Assembly: GCF_036885195.1 (NCBI RefSeq)
Contig: NZ_CP133656.1
Span: 1,116,001-1,180,000, forward strand
Origin: Pectobacterium cacticida
GTDB taxonomy: Bacteria; Pseudomonadota; Gammaproteobacteria; Enterobacterales; Enterobacteriaceae
Direction of reading: 5' to 3'
DNA length: 64,000 nt
How positions within the stretch are numbered: position 1 is the first letter of the stretch; every line of letters begins with the position of its first letter. The position numbers were made by a program, and so were the translations under genes. The notes under the pieces were generated by a model, which did not search any database, was not told where the DNA came from, and worked only from the letters and a program-made list of their open reading frames with translations. Positions 42,771 through 51,483 of the stretch are shown here, in pieces.

Positions 42771-43619
42771 TTACCCTTTGGTTCCGCCTGATGTCAGGCC
42801 GGAAACAAAGTACTTTTGCAATGAAAGATAAAGAATGGCGATCGGCACGGCGATCAGCACGGCGCCGGCGGCGTACGTGGTGTAGCTGGCACCCATTTTT
42901 TGGGCGACCAAATTGTAAAGCCCGATGGGGAGCGTGTACTGATCCGGCGTGCGCAGGATGGTGCTGGAGAGAATGAAGTCGCCCAGCGGGCCGGTAAATG
43001 AAAACAAAGCCACCACGGCGATGATTGGCTTGGACAGCGGCATAATAATCTCAATAAAGATGCGAAAGTTACCCGCGCCGTCCATGCGTGCGGATTCATC
43101 CAGATCTTTAGGAATAGCATCCAGATAGCCTTTCATCAGATAGGTGTTCATCGGGATCATGCCGCCGACATAGACCAGTACCAGTGCGATATGGCTGTTC
43201 ACCAATCCCAGCATCTGCGCGAGCACAAAAATAGCGATCAGCGCGGAGAACTGCGGGATCATTTGCAACAGCAGGAACAGCATCAGGCCATTCTGACGAC
43301 CGCGAAAGCGGAAGCGCGAGAAGGAATAGGCGGTAAAGCTGACGCTGATCAGTGTCAGGATCATGGTCAGAAAGCTGATTTTCATCGAATTCCAGTACCA
43401 GGCGGCATAGTTGATCTGGCCGTTAAACAGCTCTTGGTAATGAATAAACGAGAAATTATCCGGGATGATCGAGGTATTGAGCAGGCTACTGCCAGGATTC
43501 AATGACGCGCCCACCGTCCAGATTAGCGGATAAATAATAATGACGGCTACCACCATGAGCAGCAGGTAGGTCAGGCCGAGTTTGATAAAATTCTGACGTT
43601 TAATACTGTGTTTTTTCAT
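42771..43619 (-). CDS. ganG: ABC importer permease GanG (MalG-like)
   Basis: A 282-residue inner-membrane permease of the MalG family with six predicted helices. The EAA-type loop for contact with the ATPase reads YLDAIPKDLDESARMDGAGN. It ends in VSGLTSGGTKG, typical of MalG-type permeases. Part of the galactooligosaccharide importer with GanF, GanE and GanK. It starts 12 bp after ganF and ends 34 bp before ganA. Confidence 0.94.
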   Translation of the reverse strand: MKKHSIKRQNFIKLGLTYLLLMVVAVIIIYPLIWTVGASLNPGSSLLNTSIIPDNFSFIHYQELFNGQINYAAWYWNSMKISFLTMILTLISVSFTAYSFSRFRFRGRQNGLMLFLLLQMIPQFSALIAIFVLAQMLGLVNSHIALVLVYVGGMIPMNTYLMKGYLDAIPKDLDESARMDGAGNFRIFIEIIMPLSKPIIAVVALFSFTGPLGDFILSSTILRTPDQYTLPIGLYNLVAQKMGASYTTYAAGAVLIAVPIAILYLSLQKYFVSGLTSGGTKG

Positions 43620-43631
43620 CTGCGCACTTTC

Positions 43632-44948
43632 CTACGCCATGTTGTCTTGTTTGAAGGAATTGGTTGTGCGGAACTGCCACAGCGCGATCCCCACGACAAA
43701 AATCGACAGCAGAATGGTGATGCTGGCTGCGATCGCATATTGGGAAGATGACATCGTCAGCTTATAAATCCAGGACACCAGGATATCCGTCCCGCCCGCG
43801 TTGGAACCGATGACCGCTGGCCCACCGTTGTTGAACAGATAAATGATATTGAAATTATTAAAATTGAACGTGTATTGCGTGATGATGATTGGCGCAATGG
43901 AGTAGAGCACCAGCGGCAGCGTAATGGTTTTCAACTTATGCCAACTACTGGCGCCATCTATCGTCGCCGCTTCGTACAAATCATCAGGAATGGCTTGCAG
44001 TACGCCCGTGGTCATGGCGAACACAAACGGGAAGCCTAACCAGGTTTGCATCAGAATCAGCGCGGTCTTGGTCCAGAACGGATCGGTCATCCAGGCTTTA
44101 GGCTCAATGCCTAGTGCAGCCAAAATACCGTTATTGATCACGCCAAATGTTTCGTTAAACATACCGGCGAACACCAGTATGGTCACAAAACCCGGTACGG
44201 CCCACGGCAAGATCAGGATGGTGCGGATCAAGGCTTTGAAGCGCAGCCCTTTTTGGTTCACCAGAATCGCCAGCAGGATGCCAACGGCACACTGTAGCGT
44301 GGTCGCAATCAGCGTCCAGATGACCGTCCATTGCAGTACGTCGAAGAACGTTGAACGCCAGAGATCGAGCCGGAAGATGTTGATAAAGTTCTTCATTCCG
44401 ACCCAATCGACCAGCTTGGCAGGTGGCGTGTGATAGAGGTCGTAATTGGTGAATGCGATGGAAAAACCAAAAATAATCGGGAAAACCACAACAAATACCA
44501 ACAGGATGAAACCCGGCGTGATCATCAGATAGGGGAAGCCTTCGCTCAGCAAAATCTGATATTGCTTCTTCACGCTATTCAGCGGCAGGCCCTTATCGCG
44601 TCGGCCGCCACACACGTAAGCGTCGCGCAGGCTGCAATAGTAAACGCCGATACCAAAGGCGGCGACGATCAGGCTAATGATGCCCTTTGCCAGCAAAAAA
44701 ATGGAATGATCGCGAGGGAGTTCGGTACCCAGCGTAATCAGCCCCCACGCGCCGTGCCGGAGGAAATCATGGAATATGCTGATAAAGCAAACCATGACGA
44801 TAAAGAAAAACGCGCCTTTGACGAACTGACGATTATAAACCTGCCCAAGCCCGGGAACGAGCGCCAGCAATAACGCGGTTCTGGCGTGGCGACGTTCTCT
44901 TTCTTGTGGCGCAAGGCCGCTGGCGTTGACGGTCACATTTACCTCCAT
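43632..44948 (-). CDS. ganF: ABC importer permease GanF (MalF-like)
   Basis: A 438-residue inner-membrane permease of the MalF family. The N-terminal cytoplasmic segment is followed by eight predicted helices, with the extended region around VFVVVFPIIFGFSIAFTNYD before the permease core. The EAA loop is AIPDDLYEAATIDGASSWHK. It starts 81 bp after the binding-protein gene, across a hairpin, and is 12 bp from ganG. Confidence 0.94.
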   Translation of the reverse strand: MEVNVTVNASGLAPQERERRHARTALLLALVPGLGQVYNRQFVKGAFFFIVMVCFISIFHDFLRHGAWGLITLGTELPRDHSIFLLAKGIISLIVAAFGIGVYYCSLRDAYVCGGRRDKGLPLNSVKKQYQILLSEGFPYLMITPGFILLVFVVVFPIIFGFSIAFTNYDLYHTPPAKLVDWVGMKNFINIFRLDLWRSTFFDVLQWTVIWTLIATTLQCAVGILLAILVNQKGLRFKALIRTILILPWAVPGFVTILVFAGMFNETFGVINNGILAALGIEPKAWMTDPFWTKTALILMQTWLGFPFVFAMTTGVLQAIPDDLYEAATIDGASSWHKLKTITLPLVLYSIAPIIITQYTFNFNNFNIIYLFNNGGPAVIGSNAGGTDILVSWIYKLTMSSSQYAIAASITILLSIFVVGIALWQFRTTNSFKQDNMA

Positions 44949-44961
44949 TTGCTTAAAAACA

Positions 44962-45009
44962 TGGATTCCCCGCGCCCAACGAAATTGGGATTACACAAGG
45001 GGAACCATG
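44962..45009 (-). other. Intergenic hairpin between ganE and ganF
   Basis: TGGATTCCCC pairs with GGGGAACCA around an inner CCAA/TTGG stem. It follows the binding-protein stop on the minus strand by about 20 bp. Such hairpins after the binding-protein gene (as in malE-malF) protect the upstream mRNA and lower permease expression; this role is inferred. Confidence 0.45.
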
Positions 45010-45029
45010 TTGACCCACGTTGCGGTGGT

Positions 45030-46265
45030 TTACTGGTTACTGTGGTTGGCTTCGATCTGCATTTTGATAATCTTTACGGCGGATTCCAGAGCCGCTTTGG
45101 TATCTTGCTTGCCGGTTACACTGAGTTGCAACGCACTATTCGCGGGCGTCCACACTTCCTGCATTTCCGGTACGCTAGGCATCGGAACGGCGTAGCCTGC
45201 CTGGATCGCAACAGCGCGGGCTTTTTCATCGTCCTTAATCAGGGGATCGTTCGTCAGCGCGGTGATGGGCGGAATTTCACCCGTCAATTTGAAGCGAGTT
45301 TTGACGTATTCTGGCTGATTGATGAATTCAATGAATTTCTGCGCCAACGCTTTATTTTTGGAGTAAGTGGAAATGCTATAGCCTTTCACACCCAGCAACG
45401 AGCGAGGGTGTTCGCCGTTTGGCAGCAGTGGCAATGGCGCCACGCCATAGTTAACGCCCGCGTTTTGGTAGGGTTGGAACGCCCATGGCCCGGTAATCAC
45501 CGCGGCGGCCTTTTTCTCGGTAAACAGGGAATCGATCGCGTTCGCGCCGTTGTCACCGACGATACCCGGCGGGAATAGCCCCTCGGTATAGAATTTTTTG
45601 ATGTAGTTCACGGCATCGATGGTGGCTTGCTTGTTCAAACCGATATCATTGACATTCGCCGACCCATCGCTGTTCTGACCAAAAATGTAGCCGCCCATCC
45701 CGGCGATGACGCCATAGGCATAGTAAATCTCATCAAATTTCGCCAGCAGCCCGTAGCGCCCTTCAGCTCGTTGCTGTTTGGACAGGGTGAACAAATCGTC
45801 GAATTTTTCCGGCGGTTGCGGCATCAGGTCCTTGTTGTAGACCAACACCATGGTTTCAACCGCTTTGGGCACGCCATACAACTTACCGTTGTAGGTCAGC
45901 GCATCCAGTGAGGGTTTGGTAAAGCTTGACTGAAATGCAGGATCAAGTTTCAGTTCGCTGATCAGGCCTTGGACAACCGCGGTACCTACCTGATCGTTTG
46001 GCATGACAATCACATCCGGGCCGATACCCGCCGGCCCGTCCAGACGGAGTTTTTCAATTTGCTGCGCGTAAGGGGTTTCCAGCACTTTGATTTTGACATT
46101 GTTCTGCTGTTCGAAGGCTTTTATGGCTTCGGCGACGCCGTCGGACTTTTTGATATCTTCCCATACCAGAAGCTCGTTATCGGCGGCCAGCACGGATTTG
46201 CTGAGTACGCCGCTGATACCCAGTGAAATCATAATGACGGTAGTCAGTGTTTTCATTTTCATCAT
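45030..46265 (-). CDS. ganE: Galactooligosaccharide-binding protein GanE (MalE-like)
   Basis: A 411-residue periplasmic solute-binding protein. The signal peptide is TTVIMISLGISGVLSKSVLA before ADNELLVWED. The fold of cluster-1 carbohydrate-binding proteins shows in LRLDGPAGIGPDVIVMPNDQ, GKLYGVPKAVETMVLVYNKD and AVITGPWAFQPYQNAGVNYG. It opens the ganEFGAB operon; the intergenic region toward the divergent ganK holds a CRP-like site and GalR-type operators. ATGs at 46265, 46262 and 46256 are possible. Confidence 0.94.
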   Translation of the reverse strand: MMKMKTLTTVIMISLGISGVLSKSVLAADNELLVWEDIKKSDGVAEAIKAFEQQNNVKIKVLETPYAQQIEKLRLDGPAGIGPDVIVMPNDQVGTAVVQGLISELKLDPAFQSSFTKPSLDALTYNGKLYGVPKAVETMVLVYNKDLMPQPPEKFDDLFTLSKQQRAEGRYGLLAKFDEIYYAYGVIAGMGGYIFGQNSDGSANVNDIGLNKQATIDAVNYIKKFYTEGLFPPGIVGDNGANAIDSLFTEKKAAAVITGPWAFQPYQNAGVNYGVAPLPLLPNGEHPRSLLGVKGYSISTYSKNKALAQKFIEFINQPEYVKTRFKLTGEIPPITALTNDPLIKDDEKARAVAIQAGYAVPMPSVPEMQEVWTPANSALQLSVTGKQDTKAALESAVKIIKMQIEANHSNQ

Positions 46266-46473
46266 TCGTCCTCAAAAGCCCTGGTGGGCCCATCATGGTA
46301 AGAAAGCGTGGTGTACTGTTCTCTTTTGCTATTTTCGCTGCCGCAGCGCAGTGTTGTCGTCGCGCTATATCCGCATGGCGGCGCAATAGGAAATGAGGTC
46401 TTAGCCTGTACACATTTTCTGGTTTTCATCTCTGTGCAGCGATTGACGCTTTATCGCGCATTTTTTGCCGTGT

Positions 46474-46490
46474 AGGGTAACGGTTACACC
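46474..46490. promoter_or_regulatory. Odd-spaced LacI-type site near ganE
   Basis: AGGGTAACGGTTACAC carries a good right half (CGGTTACAC) and a left half GGTAAC one base too close for the 16-bp GalR form. It is a weaker candidate operator about 210 bp upstream of ganE. Confidence 0.4.
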
Positions 46491-46546
46491 CGTTGGGATT
46501 ACATTAAGCAGAGTGCGCCACGTCTGCCAGTGAAACATGTAAAGGG

Positions 46547-46562
46547 TGTGATCTCATGCACA
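46547..46562. promoter_or_regulatory. CRP-like site between ganE and ganK
   Basis: TGTGATCTCATGCACA matches the CRP form TGTGA-N6-TCACA with one mismatch. It lies between the divergent ganE and ganK genes and 18 bp from a GalR-type operator, fitting catabolite control of galactan use. Confidence 0.65.
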
Positions 46563-46579
46563 AAAGTAACCCCCTGTTT

Positions 46580-46595
46580 GTGCAAACGGTTACAC
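46580..46595. promoter_or_regulatory. GalR/GanR-type operator between ganE and ganK
   Basis: GTGCAAACGGTTACAC matches the GalR/GalS operator form GTGTAANCGNTTACAC with one mismatch. It is the best of the operator-like sites in the window. Confidence 0.65.
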
Positions 46596-46754
46596 CCTGC
46601 TGTTATATTGCGAATATGACCAGCGTGCAGGTAAGCTCGGACGGACGCTAAATCGGTCTGAAAGCGCTAGAAGGCCATTAGAGTTGACGACTACCGAGCC
46701 GTTATGACTCAGCGCTTACATCCTAAAAAACAAAATTATCAAGAGGTTACCGTT

Positions 46755-47837
46755 ATGTCGTCAATCCGGTTGGATAAAGTGAGTAAGCATTTTGGCAAGA
46801 CGATTACGCTTCACGATGTGAACTTGACGATTGCCGATGGAGAGTTCGCCGTTTTTGTCGGGCCATCGGGGTGCGGCAAGTCGACATTGCTGAGAATGAT
46901 TGCCGGACTGGAAGAGGTTACGGGCGGTGAAATTCTGATTGATGACGCGGTGGTGAATGATGTTGCCCCCGCGCATCGTGGCGTGGCGATGGTGTTTCAA
47001 TCCTATGCGTTGTACCCCCACATGACTGTCGCCGAGAATATGGGATACGGTCTGCGCGTTAATGGCGTACCCAAAGAACAGATTCAACACCAAATAGAAA
47101 TGGTGGCAAAAACGCTGCAATTATCACATTTGCTGGAACGCAAGCCGAAAGAGCTGTCCGGCGGTCAGCGCCAGCGTGTGGCGATAGGACGCGCCATCGT
47201 GCGTAACCCCAAAGTGTTCTTATTTGATGAACCACTGTCGAATCTGGATGCGGAATTGCGTGTGGATATGCGTTTACATATTGCCAAACTGCATCAGGAA
47301 TTGAAAACAACCATGATTTACGTGACGCACGATCAGGTTGAAGCCATGACGCTGGCAGATAAGATCGTGGTCATGAATTACGGCAAGGTTGAGCAGGTCG
47401 GCTCGCCGATGGATCTTTACTATCATCCCATTAATCAGTTCGTCGCGGGGTTTATCGGTTCGCCTAAAATGAACTTTTTACCAGCGGAGGTGATTGCCTG
47501 GACGCCAAACAGCCTGAAGGTGAACATCGCCGATCAGCGGGAGCTGGAACTGCCGATTAGTACTCATGAGCTGCGTATTGGCAGCGCGGTGACACTGGGG
47601 CTACGCCCTGAGCATGTTGCGCCGGGAGGGGAAGGGATTCACCTGTCCTTCGGTTGTGAGGTCGTCGAGCGTTTAGGCAACAGCACCTATCTTTTCGGTC
47701 AATGTTGCGGCATTGATAATTTTAAACTATTGCTGGCAGGCGACAGCGCCTTCAAGCCGTATGAGCAGATTGACGTCTCTTTCTTGCCTCACCATTGTTT
47801 GGTGTTTGATGCTGATGGCCTGCGTATTAACGCCTAG
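46755..47837 (+). CDS. ganK: ABC importer ATPase GanK (MalK-like)
   Basis: A 360-residue cytoplasmic ATPase of the MalK/UgpC type energising GanFG. Walker A is VGPSGCGKSTLLRM, the signature LSGGQRQRVAIGRAIV, Walker B VFLFDEPLSNLDAE and the switch His is in YVTHDQVEAMT. The C-terminal TOBE/MalK regulatory domain contains LGLRPEHVAPGGEG. The ATG at 46755 (SSIRLDKVSKHFG) follows AAGAGG; the upstream frame from 46704 lies in the promoter region. Divergent from ganE and convergent with the porin gene. Confidence 0.94.
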   Translation: MSSIRLDKVSKHFGKTITLHDVNLTIADGEFAVFVGPSGCGKSTLLRMIAGLEEVTGGEILIDDAVVNDVAPAHRGVAMVFQSYALYPHMTVAENMGYGLRVNGVPKEQIQHQIEMVAKTLQLSHLLERKPKELSGGQRQRVAIGRAIVRNPKVFLFDEPLSNLDAELRVDMRLHIAKLHQELKTTMIYVTHDQVEAMTLADKIVVMNYGKVEQVGSPMDLYYHPINQFVAGFIGSPKMNFLPAEVIAWTPNSLKVNIADQRELELPISTHELRIGSAVTLGLRPEHVAPGGEGIHLSFGCEVVERLGNSTYLFGQCCGIDNFKLLLAGDSAFKPYEQIDVSFLPHHCLVFDADGLRINA

Positions 47838-47884
47838 TTAAGCCACGGCGTCGCTGGCTCTCAATAGTCAAAACCCCGTCTATA

Positions 47885-47917
47885 CAGAACCTGCGCCCGC
47901 TATGGGCGCTGGTTCTG
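47885..47917. terminator. Strong hairpin after ganK
   Basis: CAGAACCTGCGCCC and GGGCGCTGGTTCTG form a 14-bp stem with one mismatch and a 5-base loop, 48 bp after the ganK stop. There is no T run, so it may protect the transcript end or act with Rho. Confidence 0.5.
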
Positions 47918-48046
47918 CCATTTATAAATCCGCTATTGTGAAATATGCCGCTGTCCTGGGTGTTCCAGACGCTGCGGCGCTTGAGCTCATGCTGTTTCAT
48001 ATAGTGATAGCTAATCACGACGTGATAAAGAGACCAGCACGCCTTA

Positions 48047-48098
48047 TCGGGTGTGAGGTGAAATCACAGATTGGAGCGGTAGTTAGCACGCACGAAAC
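48047..48098. repeat. Degenerate third copy of the 54-bp element
   Basis: TCGGGTGTGA-N31-ACGCACGAAAC resembles the elements at 29716 and 38825 at both ends, with two bases fewer in the middle. It lies in the 400-bp space between the convergent ganK and ganL genes, where I see no gene. Confidence 0.35.
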
Positions 48099-48153
48099 TT
48101 TCGTACTACCGCACATGATGCAGTGAAAATTGGATAGCGAGTGTTACTCGCAA

Positions 48154-48181
48154 TAGAAAAAGGCTTTCCGTAGAAAGCCTT
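48154..48181 (-). terminator. Terminator of ganL
   Basis: On the minus strand, AAGGCTTTC-TACG-GAAAGCCTT is followed by TTTCTATT, 56 bp after the porin stop codon: a standard Rho-independent terminator. Confidence 0.82.
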
Positions 48182-48236
48182 GGGGGAAATACCCGGCGGG
48201 AATGATGAACCCGTCGGGCTGAGGGTTATTGCTGTA

Positions 48237-49544
48237 TTACCACCAGGCTTCGGCCTGGATACCGAAATTCACCGCGTTGTTACGGTCGTCGTTGAAGGTG
48301 TGCCGGTTTTGCCCCCCCCGATTCTGGTAAGAAACGAAGAAGCGCAGTTCCGGCCGGGTTAGCATCGGAATATCGGCACTGAAGGCATGTGCAAGCGTGT
48401 ATTTTTCACCGCTCTGTTTGCTTTCTGTACCATTTTTCCAACTGTCTTTTTTCTGGTACGCCCCGACCTCTAGATAGGTTTTTTGGTTCTTGGTCCAGGC
48501 GTATTGCCCACGGGCTACGCCCGACAATAGCTCCGTACTATCATTATAAAGGCTGATATCATCTGCTTTGCCGTAGGTCACCACGTGATTCAGAGAAATA
48601 CGATCGGTAATCGGTAAATCACCAGTTTGAATAATGCGAAAACCTTTCGCGCTGTCGTTGATCTTCCAGACGTCATACCAGCCGCCGCCTTGATCGACCA
48701 TATTATGTGCCAATCCTTTATCGGCATATTGCAATATCAGCTTCTGAGACGAATTAAGCCCAGAAAAGAATTGGCTGACTTCGGCTGTAACCATCATTGA
48801 GTTTTTCGGATCGAACTTCTGTCCTTCTGCCAGGAAAATATTTTTCTGCGTATCGGCTTCGTTTGGCATGGCGTAGGTAATACCGAACTCTGTCCATGCG
48901 CCGTCCCACGGCTTCCAACCAGCGTAACGTGCATCTAGGTAGTTAATGTTCAGATCGTCATAGGTATCTTTTCTATCCGAACATTCTTTACTATTGACGC
49001 TATTATTACAGTTGACCTCCATATTTTCCCCATCGCCCCGGATCCAGGCAAAGGAAAATGCGCCTTCGCCCGCTTTGATATTTTCTATCCCCGCGCCTGC
49101 ACCGGAAATATTCCAGTATTTGGTATCGATAATGTGTAGGTCATGGCGCTGGTAGTAGCGCTTCCCGGCCCAAACGACGGCATCTGGTAACCCTGGTACG
49201 AAGCCTTTTGCCTGAAGGTTTAACTGACGTAAACCAAATTCAGCATCGTCGTCTACGGTGGTTTCATCATCGCTCGATCCATTGGATAACATTGAAATCA
49301 TGCTGTCGAAGTAAAACGTTTTACCATTTTCGTTATATAACTGCTGGCCTAGCTGGATTTCACCGTAGGTATCATCCTCGTTACCTAATCGTCCTACATA
49401 GGTTTTATCGGCAGTTTGTTGTTTCCCGTGGTTTGATACCCCCACGCCAGAACGGAAGTAGCCTGAAAAATCGACAGAATAAGAAGGGGTTGCCAGCATA
49501 GCCAAACTCAGCGCAATGGATGTTGTCAGCAGTTTTCTTTTCAT
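48237..49544 (-). CDS. ganL: LamB-type outer-membrane porin GanL
   Basis: A 435-residue maltoporin-family protein for diffusion of galactooligosaccharides across the outer membrane. A signal peptide (LLTTSIALSLAMLATPSYS) precedes VDFSGYFRSGVGVSNHGKQQ, the LamB start. The middle shows VVWAGKRYYQRHDLHIIDTK, another family hallmark, and the C-terminus NAVNFGIQAEAWW ends in aromatic residues, as outer-membrane barrels do. The ATG 49544 follows GAAAGG; the longer frame adds a non-signal leader. An operator-like site lies about 240 bp upstream. Confidence 0.93.
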   Translation of the reverse strand: MKRKLLTTSIALSLAMLATPSYSVDFSGYFRSGVGVSNHGKQQTADKTYVGRLGNEDDTYGEIQLGQQLYNENGKTFYFDSMISMLSNGSSDDETTVDDDAEFGLRQLNLQAKGFVPGLPDAVVWAGKRYYQRHDLHIIDTKYWNISGAGAGIENIKAGEGAFSFAWIRGDGENMEVNCNNSVNSKECSDRKDTYDDLNINYLDARYAGWKPWDGAWTEFGITYAMPNEADTQKNIFLAEGQKFDPKNSMMVTAEVSQFFSGLNSSQKLILQYADKGLAHNMVDQGGGWYDVWKINDSAKGFRIIQTGDLPITDRISLNHVVTYGKADDISLYNDSTELLSGVARGQYAWTKNQKTYLEVGAYQKKDSWKNGTESKQSGEKYTLAHAFSADIPMLTRPELRFFVSYQNRGGQNRHTFNDDRNNAVNFGIQAEAWW

Positions 49545-49783
49545 AATATACCTTTCGCTTATTCGGGTAAGAATAGGGATGTTCCAAATAACATGACGTG
49601 AATAGAGGTAAAGCGTTTCCACTCCATGGCGAAGGATTATGGGGTAATAATATGGCGCGTGACATGATTGCTCTCACAAAAAACAAAAGAGTTACACTAA
49701 AATTTACATGAATTTAACGAACTTAGAGACGATATTGTGGTTATTTTTCGGCATTATAATAATGTTATTCGCTACATATTGGC

Positions 49784-49799
49784 GTGTAACTGGTTACAG
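49784..49799. promoter_or_regulatory. GalR/GanR-type operator upstream of ganL
   Basis: GTGTAACTGGTTACAG matches GTGTAANCGNTTACAC at 14 of 16 positions (N counted as matching). Confidence 0.6.
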
Positions 49800-49956
49800 T
49801 GTTGGATCTTATGCCTGAAACACAGCATAAAATTTTTTATACCCGCGACGGGAGCGTTTTATCAATAGGGTAATAGAGCTTGAGGGAAACGATCTCGTGA
49901 GCAGCGCAAAGAAGGGCTAAAAAGTGGGCATTTTAATACGAGGCGGAAATGACATT

Positions 49957-50000
49957 GACGCTGGCCTGATGGGATCGGCCCTAAATATCAGGCCAGCGTC
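49957..50000 (-). terminator. 14-bp perfect stem after the repressor gene
   Basis: GACGCTGGCCTGAT and ATCAGGCCAGCGTC are perfectly complementary with a 16-base loop, 14 bp after the repressor stop. T residues are few, so termination may need Rho; the long stem would shield the mRNA end. Confidence 0.55.
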
Positions 50001-50013
50001 GGAGAAAAAACGG

Positions 50014-51024
50014 CTATTTCTTATGATTCGGTGGGCAAACCGAATGCCGACGTACCAGTGTCGGGCTAAACATATTGGTTGTTTCACTAAGTTGCTTGCC
50101 GTGGGATAACGCGATCGCTAATTCCGCCGCCTGTATCGCCATCGCCGAAACCGGGTAGTGCACCGTCGTCAGGCGAGGGCGCAGATAACGGGCGATCAAC
50201 ACATCATCAAACCCAATCACCGACATATCCTGCGGTACACTGATACTGTTGTCGCTTAGAACAGAAAGGGCTCCGGCGGCCATGGAATCGTTGTAACACA
50301 CGACTGCCGTCATATTGCCGCCCCGACTCAGGAGTTCCATCATGGCGGCTTCACCGCCCAACTCATCTGGCGAGGCGCGGGCGATAAGACGTTCATCCCG
50401 TGGAATGCCATGTTCTTGCAGCGCGTCCATATACCCCTGTAAACGATCCACGGAATCGGAAATCTGGTGATTCGAACAGAGGAAACCGATCTTCTGATGC
50501 CCTTCCTGAATTAAATGCCGTGTCGCCAGCCAGGAACCATAGCGATCGTCAAGCGCTACACAGCGTTTTTCATAGCCGGGTAAGGTTCGATTGATGAGCA
50601 CCATATCAGGGATATGATTCATCAACGCGGCTAGTTCCTCATCCGAGATCATTTTGGCATGCACAATCAACCCCGCACAGCGGTGACGAATGAGTTGTTC
50701 GATCGCTTTCTTTTCCTGTTCGGCATTGTGGTAACCGTTACCAATCAGCAGAAAATTGCCGGTTGCCTGAGCGATTTGCTCGACGGATTTCACCATTGTC
50801 CCAAAAAAAGGATCGGATACATCCGCAACAACCAAACCCATGGTCTCCGCACTCTGGTGCGCGAGCGCTCGCGCATTGGCATTCGGATGATATTGCAATT
50901 CTGCCATTGCTTTATGCACGGCCTCTTTTGAGGCGGTACTGGCTTTAGGCGAGTTATTAATGACTCGCGATACCGTCGCGACTGAAACACCTGATAGACG
51001 AGCGACATCCTTTATTGTGGCCAT
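50014..51024 (-). CDS. ganR: LacI-family repressor, GalR/GalS-like (GanR)
   Basis: A 336-residue LacI-family repressor. The HTH is ATIKDVARLSGVSVATVSRV with hinge helix NANARALAHQSAETMGLVV, followed by the periplasmic-binding-like core (MVLINRTLPGYEKRC, VIGFDDVLIARYLRPRLTTV) and VRRHSVCPP. Overall it reads most like E. coli GalS/GalR. Position between the galactan porin and galTK, and GalR-form operators beside both, support joint control. GanR is the name used for the repressor of galactan loci in soft-rot bacteria; calling it galR or galS is equally defensible. ATG 51024 is better spaced from AGGA than 51030. Confidence 0.88.
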   Translation of the reverse strand: MATIKDVARLSGVSVATVSRVINNSPKASTASKEAVHKAMAELQYHPNANARALAHQSAETMGLVVADVSDPFFGTMVKSVEQIAQATGNFLLIGNGYHNAEQEKKAIEQLIRHRCAGLIVHAKMISDEELAALMNHIPDMVLINRTLPGYEKRCVALDDRYGSWLATRHLIQEGHQKIGFLCSNHQISDSVDRLQGYMDALQEHGIPRDERLIARASPDELGGEAAMMELLSRGGNMTAVVCYNDSMAAGALSVLSDNSISVPQDMSVIGFDDVLIARYLRPRLTTVHYPVSAMAIQAAELAIALSHGKQLSETTNMFSPTLVRRHSVCPPNHKK

Positions 51025-51177
51025 TGGCATTCCTGAAAGGTCAAATGCGTGGTGAGGCGGAACGCAGCCTCACGCAGAAGTTAAAAGAAAAAAGTGATGA
51101 CTTGTTTATAAATGTACAGGTTTTTCGTGAATGTTACCTGCCGGACTGACTCCCCATTTTGATCCAGACCGTACTTA

Positions 51178-51193
51178 TGTGATCGCTGTCAAC
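51178..51193. promoter_or_regulatory. CRP-like site between ganR and galT
   Basis: TGTGATCGCTGTCAAC has one perfect half-site and a partial second half, 67 bp before the galT operator region. Confidence 0.4.
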
Positions 51194-51244
51194 AATCATC
51201 GGTCATTTCTCGCTTCCAAAATACCACTCTGGGGTTTAGATTGA

Positions 51245-51260
51245 GGGTAATCGATTACAT
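51245..51260. promoter_or_regulatory. GalR-type operator upstream of galT (distal)
   Basis: GGGTAATCGATTACAT includes the perfect 12-bp palindrome GTAATCGATTAC and fits the GalR form at 14 of 16 positions. Confidence 0.62.
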
Positions 51261-51332
51261 TTGTGCGGCGAGTAAACGATAGCGCCTCTGCGTTATCTGG
51301 CGCTAATCCAGCCATTTTACCCATATTGTGGA

Positions 51333-51348
51333 GTGAAACTGATTACAT
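51333..51348. promoter_or_regulatory. GalR-type operator upstream of galT (proximal)
   Basis: GTGAAACTGATTACAT fits the GalR form at 13 of 16 positions. It lies 88 bp from the distal site, a spacing that could allow looping as at E. coli gal. Confidence 0.5.
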
Positions 51349-51483
51349 TTAATGGTTTCCGTGACTGTGTTTCCTTACTTACCCGCTGCCGCTACCCGGT
51401 CGCAGACGGTTGTCAACGCCAACCATTGGCTGTGAATGACGCCACCGTAATACCGAATTCATATTTGTATTGAGGAATAGCTT

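Noticed and set aside
47902..48126. 74-codon frame between ganK and ganL
   Set aside because: Begins inside the hairpin after ganK, no ribosome site, no family resemblance.
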